Shown: positions 1 to 7,565, numbered from the stretch's first letter. The stretch: 12,930 nucleotides of DNA from Ruminococcaceae bacterium UBA6855 (GCA_002451755.1 DKDF01000036.1:1-12930), one strand, 5' to 3'. Program-made: numbers and translations. Notes: generated by a model from the letters alone, not told the origin.

Positions 1-648
1 TGCGTGCTCTCGTCTTTCGGCAGCGAGAGGGAAACATTTTTCTCCGTTTTCACCGAAGCCGTCGGCGGCGTTGAACACAGCGGACAGTTTGATCTCTTCG
101 GCTTCTTCCGCTATTTCGGAACATTTTTTGCGGGACTCTTTCTCGGTATGGCGAGCTCGGTCCTCGATTCCGAGGCGATGCCGTATTTCGTCCTGCCGCG
201 CTCGAAGAGCTTTTTCAAATGGTGGATAAAAACCGTTTTGTCCGCTCTTCTCTGGTGCGTGCTCTATTGCCTTATCGGCATAGCTGTCTGCGCAGCGGCG
301 GCGGAAAAAGTCGGAACGCTTTCCGCCTTTGAGCTTATGCGCATGGCGGCATATCCGCTCGCGCTCGGCGCGTCAATGTGCGTGCTGTGCCTTCTGCGTT
401 TTCTTCTCGGGCAAAAGCCTGCGGCGGCAATCGTCATCGCGGTTGTCGGCACAACGGGGCTCATATGCGGGAAGCTGAAAAGCTTCAGCTTCGCCATGCT
501 CGGCGCATACGGCATGGCAAAACAGCTGACCGATGCCAAAACGGCTGCGGCAGTGCTTTTTGCAGACGCGGCGGTGATGATCCTTGTCTTTTTCTGCTCC
601 GGCGCAGTGAAGAGAAGGGCTTTGAAAGGAGGACATTATTTTGACTGA
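1..648 (+). CDS. ABC transporter permease (5'-truncated by window edge)
   Basis: This is an integral membrane protein, open to the left edge, so its true start is probably outside the window; the first in-frame start-like codon is GTG at position 4. About 215 residues are visible. Hydrophobic segments lie roughly at residues 30-52, 72-100, 110-133, 140-170 and 180-203, separated by short basic loops, and the chain ends in a basic tail. No catalytic motif is seen. The identification as the permease half of an ABC exporter rests mainly on the next gene, an ATPase that overlaps it by 8 nt, and on the multi-span topology, which is typical of ABC-2 or bacitracin-type exporter permeases. The ATPase ribosome binding site (AAAGGAGG, 625-632) lies inside this gene, so the two are probably translationally coupled. 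The substrate is unknown. Another type of membrane protein cannot be excluded. Confidence 0.65.
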   Translation, partial: CVLSSFGSERETFFSVFTEAVGGVEHSGQFDLFGFFRYFGTFFAGLFLGMASSVLDSEAMPYFVLPRSKSFFKWWIKTVLSALLWCVLYCLIGIAVCAAAAEKVGTLSAFELMRMAAYPLALGASMCVLCLLRFLLGQKPAAAIVIAVVGTTGLICGKLKSFSFAMLGAYGMAKQLTDAKTAAAVLFADAAVMILVFFCSGAVKRRALKGGHYFD

Positions 649-1288
649 TGTTATAGTTATAGATAAACTGACAAAAAGCTTCAAAGGAAAAACGGTTCTC
701 GAAGATGTCAATATGCGGCTGCAAGAGGGCAGGATATATGGCATCGTCGGCGACAACGGCAGCGGCAAGACTGTGCTTTTAAAGCTCATTTGCGGATTCA
801 TGAAGCCAGACAGCGGCACGGTCACCGTCAACGGCAAGGTGATAGGCAAGGACAAGGATTTCCCGGAGAACACGGGAATCATAATCGAAGCGCCCGGCTT
901 TCTGCCCAATTACAGCGGCATGAAAAATCTCGAATATCTCGCCTCGATACGCGGTAAGATCGGCAAAGAGCAGATAGAGTCCGCCATGAAAACGGTCGGT
1001 CTCGACCCGTCGTCAAAGCTGCGCGTCGGCAAATATTCGCTCGGCATGAAACAGCGCCTCGGCATAGCGCAGGCGATAATGGAGGATCAGCAATTATTGA
1101 TTCTCGACGAGCCGATGAACGCGCTCGACAAGGATGCAGTCGAGGAGATGCGAAAGCTCTTCCTGAGCTTTAAAGCGAGCGGGAAAACCATGCTCATAGT
1201 CTCGCATAACGAGGGCGATATCTCGACCCTCTGCGACGAAGTTTATGAATTTGACGGCGCGCGGATAAAGCGGCGCGAAAATGTCTGA
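641..1288 (+). CDS. ABC transporter ATP-binding protein
   Basis: This 215-residue stand-alone nucleotide-binding subunit would power the membrane partner encoded just upstream. The family motifs are in order: Walker A GDNGSGKT (residues 37-44), a Q-loop region around 82-90 where the usual Gln appears to be Glu (IIEAPGF), as is common in BcrA/ABC-2 exporter ATPases, a signature SLGMKQ (133-138) instead of LSGGQ, Walker B LLILDEP (152-158), a D-loop ALD (161-163) and the switch His in SHN (H189). The start is TTG at 641, placed 8 nt after AAAGGAGG and overlapping the permease stop as TTGACTGA. No plausible ATG start lies nearby. A 25-nt gap leads to a lipoprotein gene, so all three probably form one operon. 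The substrate cannot be read from sequence; peptide, antibiotic or lipid export are family possibilities. Confidence 0.92.
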   Translation: MTDVIVIDKLTKSFKGKTVLEDVNMRLQEGRIYGIVGDNGSGKTVLLKLICGFMKPDSGTVTVNGKVIGKDKDFPENTGIIIEAPGFLPNYSGMKNLEYLASIRGKIGKEQIESAMKTVGLDPSSKLRVGKYSLGMKQRLGIAQAIMEDQQLLILDEPMNALDKDAVEEMRKLFLSFKASGKTMLIVSHNEGDISTLCDEVYEFDGARIKRRENV

Positions 1289-1313
1289 AATATACTCACG
1301 GAGCTGAAAAATA

Positions 1314-1802
1314 ATGAAATCAAACAGAAAAATTATCGTGTCCGCCTTTGCCATGCTTCTTGCTGCAATCTCGCTTGCCGGGTGCATGAAAGTGGCGCGC
1401 GAGCCGGAAACGACGACTGCACCCGAAACGACAACCGAGGAGCAGACAACGGAGCCGACCACCGAACCGACAACGCAGGCGGAGACAACAAAGGCGACCT
1501 CTGCACACAGCGCGGAAACGACCCGTCGGGCTTCCGGTTCTTCAAATACCGGGTCAAAGACTACGGAATTTCAGGTCGATTTTGATGCGATAAGAATGCT
1601 CGGGGTTCCGAAATTCCGCGCATATGCCGACTTGGGCGATGGCTTTTCATCAACGGGCAAGACCGCGACCGTGAACGGAGTCAAGTGCAAGACCTATAAA
1701 ATAACTTTTGAAGGCAGCGATGATGTCCTGCTCGCATACGATGAGCAGAACAAGGTGCTGTATGAGTACGACAACGAAACAAAAGATTGGATAGAATTAT
1801 AA
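1314..1802 (+). CDS. Thr/Glu-rich-linker lipoprotein, function unknown
   Basis: This is a 162-residue surface lipoprotein. Residues 1-23 form a lipoprotein signal peptide (basic KSNRK, then a hydrophobic core) ending in the lipobox LAGC, with Cys24 as the lipidated residue. Residues about 32-78 are a low-complexity linker of repeated TTE, PTT and ETT units, as is usual for wall-spanning tethers in Clostridia. Residues about 85-162 form a small domain rich in beta-type residues (FRAYADLGDG, GVKCKTYKITFEG) that I do not recognise. GGAG at 1300-1303 sits 10 nt before the ATG. The gene follows the ABC ATPase by 25 nt and ends at the shared terminator, so it is probably the last gene of that operon and may be an accessory or sensor lipoprotein of the transporter. 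That role is inferred from position only. Confidence 0.8.
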   Translation: MKSNRKIIVSAFAMLLAAISLAGCMKVAREPETTTAPETTTEEQTTEPTTEPTTQAETTKATSAHSAETTRRASGSSNTGSKTTEFQVDFDAIRMLGVPKFRAYADLGDGFSSTGKTATVNGVKCKTYKITFEGSDDVLLAYDEQNKVLYEYDNETKDWIEL

Positions 1803-1849
1803 AAAAAACAGGCGTTTTACGGTTTTGCCGCAGAACGCCTGTTTTTTTT
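1801..1849. terminator. Bidirectional rho-independent terminator
   Basis: The arms 1801-1816 and 1834-1849 pair perfectly (A8-CAGGCGTT with AACGCCTG-T8), and a small inner CGG/CCG pairing lies in the loop. A runs on the left and T runs on the right let it work on both strands. It starts within the stop codon of the plus-strand lipoprotein and lies 6 nt from the stop of the convergent HAD gene, so it ends both operons. Confidence 0.9.
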
Positions 1850-1855
1850 GTGTGT

Positions 1856-2665
1856 TTATATATGCAGTGCTTTGAGTATCGCTTCGGTGTCCTCAAAGTG
1901 CGGAATTATCATATCGGCGCCCGCCGAGATGAGCCTTGTCCGCTTCTTTTCGTCTATGCCGTCGCCGGTCTTTTCGTTTGTCGCCACGCCGACCGCATAG
2001 CCGCCGAGCTTCGCCGTGAGCTCTATCTCAACAAAGCCGTCGCCGAAAGTGACAAGCTCCTCCGGGTCGAGCTTCTGCTCTTCGATCATGTTTTTTATAA
2101 CCGCCTCTTTCGAGCAGTCGAGCAGCGCGTCCTTCGCGCCGTGAATGCCGCCGTCGAAGAGATCTTTGACTCCGATTAAGGACGCCTCATATATGACATC
2201 CTCTTCGTCCGTGCCGCTCGCGAGGAAGCATCTTATCCCGGCGTTTCTCAGTGCCTTTATGAACTCAACAGACCCTCTGACCGCGAGATCGTCGGGGGAG
2301 AGACTGCCGCTTTCGAGCCCCTTTTTTCTGTCGGCTATCCGCGTTTCGAGCCTGCGCAGATACTCTTTTTTGTATTCGCCCGGGTCAGCGTGCTCTCCGC
2401 CGCGGCGGACAACCGCCTCGTCGAGTGCGATGCACTGGAATATCGTCTGCTTGCCGGTCAGTCGGTCAACGAATTCTGTGACCTCTTCGCATATTGCGTC
2501 TTTGTTTTCGTTTGTGCCGAGAGCTTCGATGACCTCGCAGAAATACGGAATCATCACCTTCTGCCAGCCCTCGCGTATAAGGCTTATCGTGCCGTCAAAA
2601 TCGAACAACGCACATTTGAAACCCTTGCCACCGTATTCTTTTATCGTTTCAATTGAAAAACTCAT
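1856..2665 (-). CDS. HAD-superfamily phosphatase
   Basis: This is a 269-residue cytoplasmic hydrolase of the haloacid dehalogenase superfamily. The motifs are motif I FDFDGT (D22 nucleophile, D24 acid/base), motif II LASGT (S150), a motif III lysine at about K186 (SKEAVI) and motif IV FGDGFVEIE (D209, with E213 as likely second acid for Mg2+). An insert of about 100 residues between motifs I and II is helical (residues 30-135), which fits a C1 cap as in phosphoglycolate-phosphatase-like enzymes. It lies 25 nt downstream of a PfkB-type kinase and is the last gene of the leftward operon. The likely substrate is therefore a phosphorylated sugar or sugar acid from the same pathway. It is not of the GmhB (HisB-N-like) subtype, so a role as the classical heptose-bisphosphate phosphatase is uncertain. 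AGAGG precedes the ATG. Confidence 0.85.
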   Translation of the reverse strand: MSFSIETIKEYGGKGFKCALFDFDGTISLIREGWQKVMIPYFCEVIEALGTNENKDAICEEVTEFVDRLTGKQTIFQCIALDEAVVRRGGEHADPGEYKKEYLRRLETRIADRKKGLESGSLSPDDLAVRGSVEFIKALRNAGIRCFLASGTDEEDVIYEASLIGVKDLFDGGIHGAKDALLDCSKEAVIKNMIEEQKLDPEELVTFGDGFVEIELTAKLGGYAVGVATNEKTGDGIDEKKRTRLISAGADMIIPHFEDTEAILKALHI

Positions 2666-2690
2666 TCTTGTGCCTCTTAGTTTTATTTTT

Positions 2691-3698
2691 TTACTGCGCG
2701 AGCGACTCTATTTCTTCGGGCGATGCCGTGCCTGTGACGCCGATTTTTCTGACTGTCACGCCGGACGCGAGCCCCGCGAACTGAGCCGCCGTTTTGAGCT
2801 CGGTCTTTGCGGCGATTGCCGCGGAAAATGCGGAGAGCGAGGTGTCGCCCGCGCCGCAGATATCGATTTCGCCGTTGAACAGCACCGCGTCGGCTTTCTC
2901 TGTCCTGTCGCCGTCGGTGACTATCGAGCCGCGCTTCCCGAGCGTGCAGAACACAGTCGAGCGGTTCTTTTTCGCGAGCAGCTTCGCCGCTTCGATAAAT
3001 TCGTCGTATCCCGCGTCTATGTAGTCCTCGCTGTTATACACTGCGCGCCAGCATTCGACCTCGTTGGGCTTCAATATGCAGTCGGTGTATTCGCCGATGT
3101 TGTATCGGCTGTCCGCAATGACGGTGAGCCCCGATTTCGCAAGGGTGATTATTTCGTCGCGCACGCGCTTTGTGATTATGCCGAATCTGAACTGATCCGC
3201 AACGCAGAGCACATCGATGTTTCCGGAGATTTTTCTGAGATTTTCAATCACCTTGTCCTCGGTCTCTTTTGATATCGGCTCGTAGTTGTCGAAGTCGAGG
3301 CGCGGATCCTCATATTCAAGCTCCGATATGCCCTTTCGCATCGGCTTGCAGTATGCATTGGTGAAGCGGTCGGGCACTTTGATGACAAAATCCCTGTTCA
3401 TGCCGCTCTTTTCGAATATGTCCTCCATGAGCATGCCGCGCCAGTCGCCGCCGATAAGAGATATCGGAATAAGCTCTTTTGGGTAGAGCGCCGCGAGGTT
3501 CGACGCAACATTTCCGCCCGCGCCGAGATAGACCCTCTCGCCGACTATCGGCAGGGGATAGTGCGGGGTCTCGCGCGAGAGCTCCGATTTCGTCATGTCC
3601 GCATGCCAGTAGATGTCAACGCAGAAGTCGCCGATTATGCCTATGCGTGCATTTTTTATGCCGGCGCATATTTTTTTGACCTGTTCTTTTGAAAGCAT
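2691..3698 (-). CDS. PfkB-family sugar kinase, HldE/HldA (heptose kinase)-like
   Basis: This 335-residue ribokinase-fold enzyme would phosphorylate a sugar or sugar phosphate with ATP. It has the N-terminal strand IGIIGDFCVD (residues 19-28), the substrate-side glycine motif LGAGGNVASNLAAL (58-71), an RLDF element (133-136) that recalls the RLDFE stretch of HldE kinases, an ADSRYN strand (195-200) before the KPNE motif (210-213), and the PfkB signature DICGAGDT (279-286) with D285 as catalytic base. The HldE adenylyltransferase half is absent, so this is a kinase-only form like HldA. It starts 13 nt after the conserved-protein gene and is followed 25 nt later by the HAD phosphatase. The kinase plus phosphatase pairing is the order of reactions in activated-heptose synthesis, but isomerase and nucleotidyltransferase genes are not in view. 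The sugar remains unproven. Confidence 0.83.
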   Translation of the reverse strand: MLSKEQVKKICAGIKNARIGIIGDFCVDIYWHADMTKSELSRETPHYPLPIVGERVYLGAGGNVASNLAALYPKELIPISLIGGDWRGMLMEDIFEKSGMNRDFVIKVPDRFTNAYCKPMRKGISELEYEDPRLDFDNYEPISKETEDKVIENLRKISGNIDVLCVADQFRFGIITKRVRDEIITLAKSGLTVIADSRYNIGEYTDCILKPNEVECWRAVYNSEDYIDAGYDEFIEAAKLLAKKNRSTVFCTLGKRGSIVTDGDRTEKADAVLFNGEIDICGAGDTSLSAFSAAIAAKTELKTAAQFAGLASGVTVRKIGVTGTASPEEIESLAQ

Positions 3699-3711
3699 AT
3701 CTTACCTCAAA

Positions 3712-4677
3712 TCAAAGCTGCTCTTTGAGCTTGTCGTAGAGCGTGGGTATGGTTATCTGATGGTCGCCCTCAAAGTGCCAGCCCATGCCGCCGCGGCAGG
3801 TCGGGCGGTTGACGATATTCTTGCGGGGGCGGTAATAGTAGTTCGGATCTTCGTAGCCTATCTTGCAGCGGAAGTTGCCCAGGCGCACGAGGTCGAAGTT
3901 TGCCGTAGTTATGTTAAAAGTGGGATAGCCGAGGTTGCGTGCTATTGAAAGAGTCTTGAGGAACACCTCTGGACCGATGACGGCAGAGCCGAAGTTGAGA
4001 AAAACGCCGCCGTCAAGCTGCGACACGCTGTAAGCCATCTTCTTGAAATCAATTCCCGAGCATTTGCCGATAGCCTCCATGTCGCAGGTGGGGTGCTGGT
4101 GGATGATATCCGTGCCGAGCGCTATGTGATATGTCGCGGGAATATCCAGTTTATATGCGTTCCAGAGTATGCAGTCCTCGCGGTTCGGGAACTTCTCGGG
4201 GTGCATGTCGATATATTCGCCGAGCGCCTCGCCGTAGCCGATGTTGAGCTTCGCGCCGCGTTGAATAGCCTCGTTCATCCATGCGCCTGTCTGCTCCCAC
4301 ATTCCGAATGAGCCGTCCTCAATCGCGGTCGGCACATCCTCGGAGGTGCCGCCGAGATACGCGAGCTCGAAGTCGTGTATGCTCGTTGCGCCGTTTGCGG
4401 CGATGTGCGTGATAACGCCCATTTTCATCAGCTCGATGACATAGCGGGAAAGGCGGTTCTTGACAACGTGTGCGCCCATGCTCCATATGACGGGATGCCC
4501 GTTCTTGCGCGCCTTGACTATTCTCTCAACAAGCTCGTCAAAGCCCTCATATTTGTATTCCTCGTGCGGGGTGACGCCGGGCGTCATCATGTTGTCTATG
4601 GTGACGAGATTGTGGCGATCCTCGGCGGAATATGTCTTTATTCCGGAAAAATCAAGCAACATCTGTCTGCGAAGCAT
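3712..4677 (-). CDS. Conserved protein, weakly deoxyhypusine-synthase-like
   Basis: This is a 321-residue soluble protein and the first gene of the leftward kinase/phosphatase operon. Striking stretches that look conserved are VIWSMGAHVVKN (residues 63-74), HIAANGATSIHDFELAYLGG (91-110), a TSEDV..AIEDGSFGMW block (111-127), an LGTDIIHQHP block (187-196), FLNFGSAVIGPEVFLK (226-241) and GWHFEGDHQITIP (299-311). From memory, the NGA-x-IHDFE and DGS-G elements recall the NAD-binding fold of the deoxyhypusine/homospermidine synthase superfamily, and similar proteins occur beside hldE-like kinases. I see no convincing equivalent of the DHS catalytic lysine, so spermidine-dependent chemistry should not be assumed. 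A sugar-related isomerase or dehydrogenase role would fit the neighbours but is inferred. AAGGAG (4691-4686) lies 8 nt before the ATG. Confidence 0.7.
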   Translation of the reverse strand: MLRRQMLLDFSGIKTYSAEDRHNLVTIDNMMTPGVTPHEEYKYEGFDELVERIVKARKNGHPVIWSMGAHVVKNRLSRYVIELMKMGVITHIAANGATSIHDFELAYLGGTSEDVPTAIEDGSFGMWEQTGAWMNEAIQRGAKLNIGYGEALGEYIDMHPEKFPNREDCILWNAYKLDIPATYHIALGTDIIHQHPTCDMEAIGKCSGIDFKKMAYSVSQLDGGVFLNFGSAVIGPEVFLKTLSIARNLGYPTFNITTANFDLVRLGNFRCKIGYEDPNYYYRPRKNIVNRPTCRGGMGWHFEGDHQITIPTLYDKLKEQL

Positions 4678-4710
4678 AAAACCCTCTCCTTGAATCTTTA
4701 TTCTTATCGA

Positions 4711-4739
4711 ATTTTATCACATCACCGTGACTTTTGCCA
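4711..4739 (-). promoter_or_regulatory. Candidate extended -10 promoter for the 4677-1856 operon
   Basis: On the minus strand, TGATAAAAT gives an extended -10 (TAAAAT at 4716-4711). A poor -35, TGGCAA (4739-4734), lies 17 nt upstream. A weak -35 with an extended -10 suggests dependence on, or control by, a regulator at the overlapping inverted repeat. Confidence 0.45.
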
Positions 4740-4752
4740 CAGTTTTGGCAAA
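4733..4752. promoter_or_regulatory. Inverted repeat TTTGCCA-N6-TGGCAAA, candidate operator
   Basis: A perfect 7-bp palindrome (arms 4733-4739 and 4746-4752) overlaps the -35 region of the candidate promoter. It could be the binding site of a dimeric repressor or activator of the kinase/phosphatase operon. No regulator gene lies nearby, so the factor is unknown. Confidence 0.4.
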
Positions 4753-4781
4753 TTTTGTTGCGGCTCTCGCGCAAATTCAGT

Positions 4782-4805
4782 GCGCCCGCAGAGTTCTGCG
4801 GGCGC
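4782..4805 (-). terminator. GC-rich terminator hairpin after the zinc-ribbon gene
   Basis: The arms 4782-4791 and 4796-4805 form a perfect 10-bp GC stem with a 4-nt loop, 8 nt beyond the end of the leftward zinc-ribbon gene. The following bases on the minus strand hold only a short T run (ACTGAATTT), so termination may be incomplete and some read-through into the next leftward operon is possible. Confidence 0.65.
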
Positions 4806-4813
4806 GGCTTAAT

Positions 4814-5047
4814 TTAAACTTCTTTATCTTTTGTTTCTCTCTCGGCTCTCTTCCTTTTGACGAACGCGGGAGTTATCTTGTCGAGTATTTCATCAAGCTT
4901 CTGCCATTCCGCCTCGGCTTTTATCGAGTCCTCTTCGAGGCGTTTGTCCATGTCGTAGTACATGATGCTGCATCCGCAGTGGGGGCAGTTGGGCTTTAGG
5001 TCGAATATGCCGAGCTTTCCGCCGCATTTCGGGCATTTGCGTTCCAT
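4814..5047 (-). CDS. Small zinc-ribbon protein
   Basis: This is a 77-residue protein. The N-terminal zinc ribbon has C5-x2-C8 and C21-x2-C24 (CPKC and CPHC knuckles), with a further Cys at 26. After it comes a charged, probably helical tail (residues 35-77, Glu/Lys-rich, KRKRAERETKDKEV at the end). There is no membrane segment or enzymatic motif. The ATG follows the symporter stop directly (TAAATG) with GGAAGGAGAG ahead, so it is co-translated with the transporter. Zinc ribbons of this kind are often fused to longer tails or membrane domains in Clostridia, so this could be a shortened relative. A role in binding nucleic acid or protein is possible, but nothing in the sequence proves it. Confidence 0.75.
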   Translation of the reverse strand: MERKCPKCGGKLGIFDLKPNCPHCGCSIMYYDMDKRLEEDSIKAEAEWQKLDEILDKITPAFVKRKRAERETKDKEV

Positions 5048-6520
5048 TTATATCTCTCCTTCCGCCTTGGATATCGTCTTTGAGTTGAGCTCGCGGCGAG
5101 CGATCATCTCTTCCTGAATGTCCTTGAGCTTCTTGCCCTCGAGGTTGTAGAACTTGTAGGGAATGAGCGAGATGAGCGACACCACGGGCGGCAGTATCGT
5201 CACAAGTGCCCAGAGCCAGAAGCGGGTGTTTATCTCCGGATTTTCAACAAGCTGGAGCGAGTTGTCCGCGAGCTGAACGGTGACAAGACCGATAACCGGG
5301 ATTATCGCCGTCGCGATAGATGTGCAGAGCGAGCCGGTGAGCTTGCTGATGAAGGTCAGCAGGGAGAACGCCATGCCCTCGTTTCTCTCGCCCGTTTTCC
5401 ATTCCATGTAGTCGACCGTGTCGCCGATCATCTTCGTGGGGACGACCATATTTATGCTCGACAGCGCGCTGAATATGAAGCCCTGAACCATGAGCAGGGG
5501 AACGATGACTGCGGGGTTGCGGTAGAATTTCATGCCCGCGAGGAATGTTGCTGTTCCGACAACGGCTTTGATTATCGTGATGCGGATAACAATCTGCTTT
5601 GATGTCCATCTTCTCTCGAGAACGGGCAGCAGCAGATATGTCAGAAAGCCGGAAATAACTCCGGGGATTCCGATTATCGTGCCCCAGCTTGCCGCGCCGA
5701 GGGAGAATATGTAAAAATACTGCGAGAATGTGTCCGTGACTCCGCCGACCGTCGCAAGAATATTTGAGCAGACGATGAGGAGCAGGGGCTTGTTCTTGAA
5801 AAGGAATCTGAAGCAGTCGAGAACCTTCGGCTCGTCTGAGTTCTGAACCACGCGCTCGCGGCAGAAGATGCCCGAGAGCGAGAAGAGCCCCATGCCGACA
5901 GTGCCCGCGACAATACCCATCACGAGGAAGAGCTGGCGCATGTTGATGCCGATTATGCCCTTGTTGCTTAGGTCGATGAGCAGGGATATGACGGGCGTCG
6001 AAAGTCCGCCGATTATGCCGGAGAGGAAGCGCGCCGAGGTTATTGCGTTCGATCTGTCAACGGGGTTCGGGGATATCGCGGCGGACAGACCCCAGAACGG
6101 AATGTCGCCTATCGTGTAGAAGAACTCCCAGATGAAATATGTGACGCACATATAGACTATCTTGAGCGTCGTTGACTGAACTCCCGCGAGGAATTCCGCG
6201 CCGCCGAAGAACACGACAGTAGCTATGCCGAGCGGTATCGGGACGAAGAGCAGATAGGGACGCAGTTTTCCGAGATTCGTGCGGGTCTTGTCAACTATCG
6301 TTCCCATCATCGGGTCGTTGAGTGCATCCCAGATGCCCATGACGGTTATCATCGTTGCAACCGCTGTGCTCGGTATGCCGAACACGGTCACAAGGAAGAA
6401 TGTCAGCTGCATGCGGACCATGTTGTATCCGATGACCTGACCGCCGTTTGCTACGCCGTAGATAACTGTTTCTTTTACTCCGACGTATCGTTTCTCTTTC
6501 AGCCTTTCGTTGTTAGCCAA
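5048..6520 (-). CDS. GPH-family sugar:cation symporter (MelB/XylP-like MFS)
   Basis: This is a 12-span major-facilitator protein of the glycoside-pentoside-hexuronide:cation symporter family, acting in the cytoplasmic membrane to import a sugar or oligosaccharide with Na+ or H+. The family hallmark after helix 2 is visible: a GIWDALNDPMMG stretch followed by DKTRTNLGKLRPY. The central loop (RERVVQ..DEPKVLDCFRFLFKNKPLL) is also typical. I choose the TTG at 6520 as start (490 residues), because it lies exactly 8 nt after CCTCCTCC (reverse-strand GGAGGAGG, 6536-6529) and overlaps the upstream hydrolase stop by 8 nt (TTGGCTAA). The ATG at 6556 would put this ribosome binding site inside the coding region. 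It is preceded by an anchored hydrolase and faces a GH43/esterase operon across a divergent promoter region, so hemicellulose oligosaccharides are the likely cargo (inference). Confidence 0.88.
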   Translation of the reverse strand: MANNERLKEKRYVGVKETVIYGVANGGQVIGYNMVRMQLTFFLVTVFGIPSTAVATMITVMGIWDALNDPMMGTIVDKTRTNLGKLRPYLLFVPIPLGIATVVFFGGAEFLAGVQSTTLKIVYMCVTYFIWEFFYTIGDIPFWGLSAAISPNPVDRSNAITSARFLSGIIGGLSTPVISLLIDLSNKGIIGINMRQLFLVMGIVAGTVGMGLFSLSGIFCRERVVQNSDEPKVLDCFRFLFKNKPLLLIVCSNILATVGGVTDTFSQYFYIFSLGAASWGTIIGIPGVISGFLTYLLLPVLERRWTSKQIVIRITIIKAVVGTATFLAGMKFYRNPAVIVPLLMVQGFIFSALSSINMVVPTKMIGDTVDYMEWKTGERNEGMAFSLLTFISKLTGSLCTSIATAIIPVIGLVTVQLADNSLQLVENPEINTRFWLWALVTILPPVVSLISLIPYKFYNLEGKKLKDIQEEMIARRELNSKTISKAEGEI

Positions 6521-7493
6521 TTTGTTTTCCTCCTCCGGGCATAGATGTATTTTCATTGTTTTCGCATTCGTTTATGAATTTTTCCGCCGCCGCCTCATAA
6601 GCGCGCGGATCGGTATAATAGCTCTGTGCGTGAACCGCGTTTTCGACCGTCAGCATCTCTTTTTGGGTCGGGCACGCGTCAAAAAGCTCTTTTTGCATCT
6701 TTACGGGCACGAGCGCGTCTTTTGCGCCGTGAATAAAAAGTATCGGTACTTTCGCGCCGCGAACGGCTTTTATCGGCGACGCGTCGCGCAGGCTGTATTT
6801 GCAGATTATGCGGCAATACAGGTCGAATATATACAGCAGGGGAAACGCCGGGAGCCCGAACGGATTTTTGAGCTGATAGGCGAACTCATCCCATGCGCTC
6901 GTGTAGGAGCAGTCCGCGATGATTCCCTTGACCGCCGGGTCGGTTATTTTGTCGCTCATCATGAGCACCGTCGCGCCGCCCATCGACACGCCGAGCAGGA
7001 ATATATCGAGCTCAGGGAATCGTTTGCGGGCGCAGTCTATCCAAAGAAAAGCATCCGCTGATTCGTGCGTGCCGTAGCCTAAGAATTTGCCCTCGCTCTC
7101 GCCGCAGCCGCGGTGCTCGGGCATCAGAATCGTATACCCCATGCGGTGAAAGTACGGCGCGGAGAAGCAGAATTCGCATATTCCGGAGCTGTGCGCCCCG
7201 TGGCAGGCGATTATCATGCGTCCGTTGCTCTTCTCGGGCAGGAGCAGGCGCGCATATATCTTTTCGCCGTTCGATGCCGAAATAGTGAGCTTTTCAAACG
7301 GCATTTTCCCGAACTCTTCTTCGGCTTTTCTGTGATCCTTTGCAAAGTCGTCCTCAACCTCGCCTTTTGCGGCGGAAGGCAGCTTTATCGGCTTATACCA
7401 TATTACCTGATTGAACAGAAAGCCGCATATCGCGAACAGCAGCGCAACGGCTGCCGCGAGCACGACAAGCAGAATTATTATCACGGTGTTCAT
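6513..7493 (-). CDS. Membrane-anchored alpha/beta hydrolase
   Basis: This is a 326-residue serine hydrolase. Residues 3-31 form a single N-terminal hydrophobic anchor (VIIILLVVLAAAVALLF...), so the catalytic domain probably faces outside. The oxyanion motif CHGAH is at residues 97-101, an HRGCGES turn at 127-133, the nucleophile elbow GVSMGG at 168-173 (S170), the acid in HGAKDALVP (D259) and the His in AVHAQ (H288), in the right order for a Ser-Asp-His triad. The family (BAAT/S33-like, YqkD-type extracellular hydrolases) includes esterases and peptidases. It is the first gene of the operon with the sugar symporter, and its stop overlaps the symporter start. Removal of ester groups from glycans before uptake is the favoured role, but this is inferred. 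GAGAGG lies 10 nt before the ATG. Confidence 0.85.
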   Translation of the reverse strand: MNTVIIILLVVLAAAVALLFAICGFLFNQVIWYKPIKLPSAAKGEVEDDFAKDHRKAEEEFGKMPFEKLTISASNGEKIYARLLLPEKSNGRMIIACHGAHSSGICEFCFSAPYFHRMGYTILMPEHRGCGESEGKFLGYGTHESADAFLWIDCARKRFPELDIFLLGVSMGGATVLMMSDKITDPAVKGIIADCSYTSAWDEFAYQLKNPFGLPAFPLLYIFDLYCRIICKYSLRDASPIKAVRGAKVPILFIHGAKDALVPVKMQKELFDACPTQKEMLTVENAVHAQSYYTDPRAYEAAAEKFINECENNENTSMPGGGKQIG

Positions 7494-7536
7494 AATTCGG
7501 CGCCTCTCAGATATTCTGTCTGGTCAAACAAGCTTC

Positions 7537-7565
7537 ATTATACGGGAACAAAATCCAAAAAGCAA
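7537..7565 (-). promoter_or_regulatory. Sigma-A promoter of the leftward hydrolase/symporter operon
   Basis: On the minus strand, TTGCTT (7565-7560), a 17-nt spacer and TATAAT (7542-7537) match the housekeeping consensus well. The first gene starts at 7493, giving a leader of roughly 35-40 nt. Confidence 0.7.

Noticed and set aside
373..909. 178-codon minus-strand frame
   Set aside because: It is antisense to the permease and the ABC ATPase with its Walker A motif, has no ribosome binding site and has mixed low-complexity composition.
1410..1540. Repeated ACNACN units as a tandem repeat or CRISPR-like array
   Set aside because: They encode the Thr/Glu linker of the lipoprotein in frame; the units are irregular and have no spacers.
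2145..3272. 375-codon open frame on the plus strand
   Set aside because: It lies opposite the HAD and PfkB genes, which carry intact motifs. Its Ser/Arg/Pro-rich sequence has no domain, and long antisense frames are expected in G+C-rich coding DNA.
4746..4762. Sigma-54-like TGGC...TTGC pattern
   Set aside because: The GG to GC spacing is 11 instead of 10, and it is on the strand facing away from the leftward operon.
6521..6556. ATG at 6556 as symporter start
   Set aside because: The ribosome binding site GGAGGAGG would fall inside the gene, and the added residues are not typical of the family; TTG at 6520 has ideal spacing.
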